In this document: positions 61,026-64,000 of the stretch, piece after piece
Position numbering within the stretch: the first letter of the stretch is position 1
Layout of the letters: each line of letters begins with the position of its first letter
From: Weissella uvarum
Lineage (GTDB): Bacteria; Bacillota; Bacilli; Lactobacillales; Lactobacillaceae
DNA length: 64,000 nt
Direction of reading: 5' to 3'
Assembly: GCF_016908785.1 (NCBI RefSeq)
Contig: NZ_JAFBEO010000005.1
Span: 1 to 64,000, forward strand
The notes under the pieces: generated by a model
What the model was told of the DNA's origin: nothing
The model's input: only the letters and a program-made list of their open reading frames with translations
The model's database searches: none
Program-made: the position numbers and the translations under genes

Positions 61026-63818
61026 TTAAGCTTCTAGTCCTTCAGTCAACGCTTCAGGATAATTCTCGCGTACAATTTCGGCTTCGTGGGCTGAAAGCAT
61101 AGGGAAATCAGGATCTGCCCCAATATCTAAATGATACATCCGATCACGTGGTGAAACCTCACCAGCAGCATGTTCAACCTTGATGAGATAACCATCAAAG
61201 TCACTAGCATCACCAGCTTGTTCAGCTGATTCTAAGTGAAGTTGAGAAATCATCAACAGCACACGAATATCTTGTCCAAGACTATCAATGAGTGCCTTTT
61301 GACTATCTGTTAGATAAAGCGTAACGGCTGCTTCAGATGGCTTTCCAATCAACTTATCATCACGCGCCACTTCAAGGGCCTTATTAACAGCATTCCGTAA
61401 GTCCATAAATTGCTCCCAACGTGCAAGCAAGTCTGAAACATCACCTAAATCTTCAACAGTTGGCATTTCAGTCAAATAAGCGAAATCAGCCGTTTCATAT
61501 GGCATATAGTCAAAAATTTCTTCTGCCGTATGTGGCAAAATTGGCAAAATGAGCTTATCTAAATCAACCAAAATCTTATAAAGTACTGTTTGTAATGAAC
61601 GACGTGCGTGCCCATTTGGTGCTTCAACATACAAAATGTCCTTGGCAAAGTCCAAATAGAATGCTGACAAATCAACATTAATGAAGTTATTCAAAAGCTT
61701 ATAAACTTGTTGGAAATCATAAGCGTCATATGCAGCCTTCATGTCCTTAACAACATTGTTAAAGTGAGCATAGAAATATTGATCAACAGGTACTAAGTCA
61801 GCATATGCAACTGTATTTTCGTTAGGATTGAAATCAGACGTATTTGATAGCAAATAACGCATGGTGTTTCGGATCTTACGGTAGACTTCAGATGTCTTGC
61901 TCAAAATTTCTTCTGATACGCGGACATCACCAGAAGTATCAACAGACGTTACCCAAAGACGAATGATTTCGGCACCCATCTTCTTCGTAATTTCATTTGG
62001 TGATACCGTATTACCAACTGACTTTGACATTTTATCGCCATTACCATCAAGGGTGAAACCTTGTGAAATCACACGACGATAAGGTGCCCGATCATGGATT
62101 GCAACAGAAGTAATCAAAGATGAATTAAACCATCCACGATATTGGTCAGATCCTTCCAACACGACATCTTCTGGGAATGACAATTCAGGACGTTGTTCCA
62201 TCACAGCAGTGTGCGACGAACCTGAATCAAACCAAACATCCATAATATCTTTTTCTTTAGTAAATTCACCATGTGGTGAGTGCTCATTTGTATAACCTTC
62301 TGGCAACAAATCCTTGGCGTCGCGTTCAAACCAGATATCTGAACCATGTTTTTCAACCAAGTCAGCCACATGTTCTACCAAAGCTTGTTCCAAAATTGGG
62401 GTTCCATCTTCAGCATAGAAGATTGGCAATGGCACGCCCCAAACACGTTGACGTGAAATAACCCAGTCACCACGATCACGAATCATATTTGCAAGACGCT
62501 TACGGCCCCATTCTGGTTGGAATTCAACATCGTCCAAACTGTCCAAAATTTCTTGACGGATTGGCTCAATTGATGCAAACCATTGTGGTACCGCACGGAA
62601 AATAACCGGCTTCTTCGTTCGCCAATCAAATGGGTAACTATGAGTAATCTCTTCAGCCTTAATCAAGGCATCCGCTTCTTCTAACTTTTTAAGTGAAATG
62701 GCATTCGCATCTTCATAGAACACGCCATCAAAATCAGGACCAGCTTCTTCTGTCAAATAACCACGATCATCAACGTTCATCAAAATTGGCAAATCATAGG
62801 CTTGTCCAATTGCAAAGTCATCTTCACCAAAACCAGGCGCAGTGTGAACCAAACCAGTTCCAGCATCAGCTGTAACATGTTCCCCATTGATGACCAAGAT
62901 ATCGCGATCCATGTAAGGATGTTGGGCAGTCAAACGGTCAAGATCACTTCCCTTAACAGTTTGAACCACTTCATAATCATCCCAACCATAATCTGCAGCA
63001 GCCGCTGCTAAGCGAGCCTCAGCGACCACATACTTCTTTTCTGAGCCAGCTGGACGCACAACATCATAAGTAAAGTTAGGGTTAACAGCGATTGCTTCTG
63101 ACGCTGGAATTGTCCATGGGGTCGTGGTCCAGACAATAAAGTATGTATCATTGTCTAAGACACCTTTGCCATCCTTCACACGCTCTGAAAAGGCAACTGA
63201 AGTTGAAGTCACATCGTGATACTCAATTTCTGCCATCGCCATTGCTGATTCAGATGACCATGACCAAAAGACTGGTTTCTTACCACGATAAATCAAGCCA
63301 CGATCGGCCATCTTTCCAAAGACACGTAGTTGCGCCGCTTCATATTCAGGTTGCTTTGTAATGTAAGGATGATCCCAATCAGCAGAAATTCCCAAACGTT
63401 TAAAGTCGGCCATCTGCGTCTTAACTTGTTTATCCGCAAATTCAGCAGCCATTTTACGCCACTTGACAGGACCAGCTTCCTTACGATTTTTACCTGCCTT
63501 CGTCAATTGTTGCTCAATTGGGAGTCCATGCGTATCCCAACCAGGAACGAATGGTGCATAATAGCCATTCATTGACTTATAACGAACAATAATATCCTTT
63601 GAAATCTTATTCATTGCGTGGCCAATGTGAATATTTCCATTCGCATATGGAGGTCCATCATGCAACATGAATGAAGGCTTACCTTCATTCAAACGTTGTC
63701 GTTGTTCATATACTTTATTTTCAAACCAAACATTTTCACGTTCAGCTTCTTTTTGCGGTAAATTCCCACGCATTGGGAACTTAGTTTTACCAAGGTTCAA
63801 TGTCTCCTTGATTTTCAT
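61026..63818 (-). CDS. ileS: Isoleucyl-tRNA synthetase, C-terminal zinc finger lost
   Basis: Charges tRNA-Ile. The 930-aa class I synthetase has HIGH (64-67) in [14 protein letters not shown], the [11 protein letters not shown] and editing domain, and KMSKS (596-600). At the C-terminus, where most bacterial IleRS have a four-Cys zinc finger (CERCW...LCxRC), this protein reads [10 protein letters not shown] and continues without any Cys from residue 887 on. It is controlled by a T-box leader and is followed by its own terminator. Confidence 0.96.
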   Translation of the reverse strand: MKIKETLNLGKTKFPMRGNLPQKEAERENVWFENKVYEQRQRLNEGKPSFMLHDGPPYANGNIHIGHAMNKISKDIIVRYKSMNGYYAPFVPGWDTHGLPIEQQLTKAGKNRKEAGPVKWRKMAAEFADKQVKTQMADFKRLGISADWDHPYITKQPEYEAAQLRVFGKMADRGLIYRGKKPVFWSWSSESAMAMAEIEYHDVTSTSVAFSERVKDGKGVLDNDTYFIVWTTTPWTIPASEAIAVNPNFTYDVVRPAGSEKKYVVAEARLAAAAADYGWDDYEVVQTVKGSDLDRLTAQHPYMDRDILVINGEHVTADAGTGLVHTAPGFGEDDFAIGQAYDLPILMNVDDRGYLTEEAGPDFDGVFYEDANAISLKKLEEADALIKAEEITHSYPFDWRTKKPVIFRAVPQWFASIEPIRQEILDSLDDVEFQPEWGRKRLANMIRDRGDWVISRQRVWGVPLPIFYAEDGTPILEQALVEHVADLVEKHGSDIWFERDAKDLLPEGYTNEHSPHGEFTKEKDIMDVWFDSGSSHTAVMEQRPELSFPEDVVLEGSDQYRGWFNSSLITSVAIHDRAPYRRVISQGFTLDGNGDKMSKSVGNTVSPNEITKKMGAEIIRLWVTSVDTSGDVRVSEEILSKTSEVYRKIRNTMRYLLSNTSDFNPNENTVAYADLVPVDQYFYAHFNNVVKDMKAAYDAYDFQQVYKLLNNFINVDLSAFYLDFAKDILYVEAPNGHARRSLQTVLYKILVDLDKLILPILPHTAEEIFDYMPYETADFAYLTEMPTVEDLGDVSDLLARWEQFMDLRNAVNKALEVARDDKLIGKPSEAAVTLYLTDSQKALIDSLGQDIRVLLMISQLHLESAEQAGDASDFDGYLIKVEHAAGEVSPRDRMYHLDIGADPDFPMLSAHEAEIVRENYPEALTEGLEA

Positions 63819-63838
63819 CGCGTACTCCTTTCAAAGTA

Positions 63839-63881
63839 AAAAAGCATCCCAGACTGAAATCATTCAGTCCGGGACGCTAAA
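63839..63881 (-). terminator. T-box terminator before ileS
   Basis: On the minus strand AGCGTCCCGGACTGAA pairs with TTCAGTCTGGGATGCT, followed by six T. It is the regulated terminator of the T-box leader. Confidence 0.9.
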
Positions 63882-64000
63882 TAACGTGGTACCACCCGTT
63901 TTTACAGCATAGCGCTGCCTCAACAGTTTGATTAACTTTTTTATATTACGCGGTGATAAATATCTTGCGGCACTACTCTAGACTTCCACCATCCACTAGA
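63840..64000 (-). promoter_or_regulatory. T-box leader of ileS (partial, cut at the window edge)
   Basis: On the minus strand the T-box motif GGGTGGTACCACG (63884-63898) precedes the terminator, and a Stem I region with GGAAG, AGTAGTGCCGC and a probable specifier ATC (minus strand, 63955-63957, for Ile) lies upstream. Uncharged tRNA-Ile would favour the antiterminator. The 5' end and promoter lie outside the window. Confidence 0.85.

Noticed and set aside
1-64000. CRISPR array, phage or transposon in the window
   Set aside because: No direct repeat array with regular spacers, transposase or integrase frame is seen; the only tandem repeat is the tRNA-Glu pair.

Overview
The window looks like a chromosome segment of a low-GC Gram-positive lactic acid bacterium (Lactobacillales), most likely of the Weissella/Leuconostoc branch of Lactobacillaceae. 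The evidence is a complete FabK-type fatty acid synthesis operon headed by fabZ-fabT, a ccpA/pepQ divergon, MecA, a PASTA kinase with its phosphatase, T-box control of ileS, and the conserved rplS-to-priA housekeeping order. The genus is inferred from gene content, not proven. Almost every gene is on the minus strand; only pepQ, mscL, a deoxynucleoside kinase and the tRNAs are on the plus strand.

Layout. 0-1 kb: two identical tRNA-Glu genes in a perfect 92-bp tandem repeat, a tRNA-Ser, and a series of terminators. 1-3.3 kb: ccpA and pepQ, divergent, with two cre-like operators between them. 3.3-13.5 kb: the thirteen-gene fab/acc operon (fabZ1-fabT-fabH-acpP-fabK-fabD-fabG-fabF-accB-fabZ2-accC-accD-accA), preceded by a TTGACA promoter and three FabT-like inverted repeats. 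13.5-24.4 kb: a mixed block with a YtxG/YtxH-like envelope pair, pepF, a short coiA, mecA, an ABM-domain protein, a CPBP membrane protease, mscL, a deoxynucleoside kinase, a secreted NlpC/P60-like protein that has lost its catalytic residues, glpK and a tautomerase. 24.4-49.9 kb: the translation, secretion, chromosome and lipid block rplS-trmD-rimM-rpsP-ffh-ylxM-ftsY-smc-rnc-acpP2-plsX-recG-fakA-asp23-rpmB-thiN-rpe-rsgA-prkC-stp-rsmB-fmt-priA. 50-54.5 kb: a YtxK-type methyltransferase and the complete comGA-comGG competence pilus operon. 54.6-64 kb: a purine permease with a PurBox/attenuator leader, yebC, recD2, a TPR protein, a phosphoglycerate-mutase-family phosphatase, and ileS with its T-box leader, which runs off the right edge.

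How the genes work together. The fab operon makes acyl-ACP, and PlsX, the second ACP and FakA further along link that pathway and exogenous fatty acids to phospholipid synthesis, with FabT as the likely regulator. MecA, CoiA and ComG are parts of a natural competence system. PrkC and Stp form a reversible Ser/Thr phosphorylation pair.

The most notable observations are: a nearly identical palindrome (TGTGTAAAG...CTTTACAC) just upstream of both rpsP and rpmB; the NlpC/P60 pseudoenzyme; a possible PurR-box plus attenuator control region before the purine permease; the loss of the C-terminal zinc-finger cysteines in IleRS; Val in place of the PTS-phosphorylated His in GlpK; and the absence of khpA between rpsP and rimM. 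I did not find a clearly novel multi-gene defence or biosynthetic system. Coordinates of CDS starts were chosen from ribosome binding sites where these decide between candidates.
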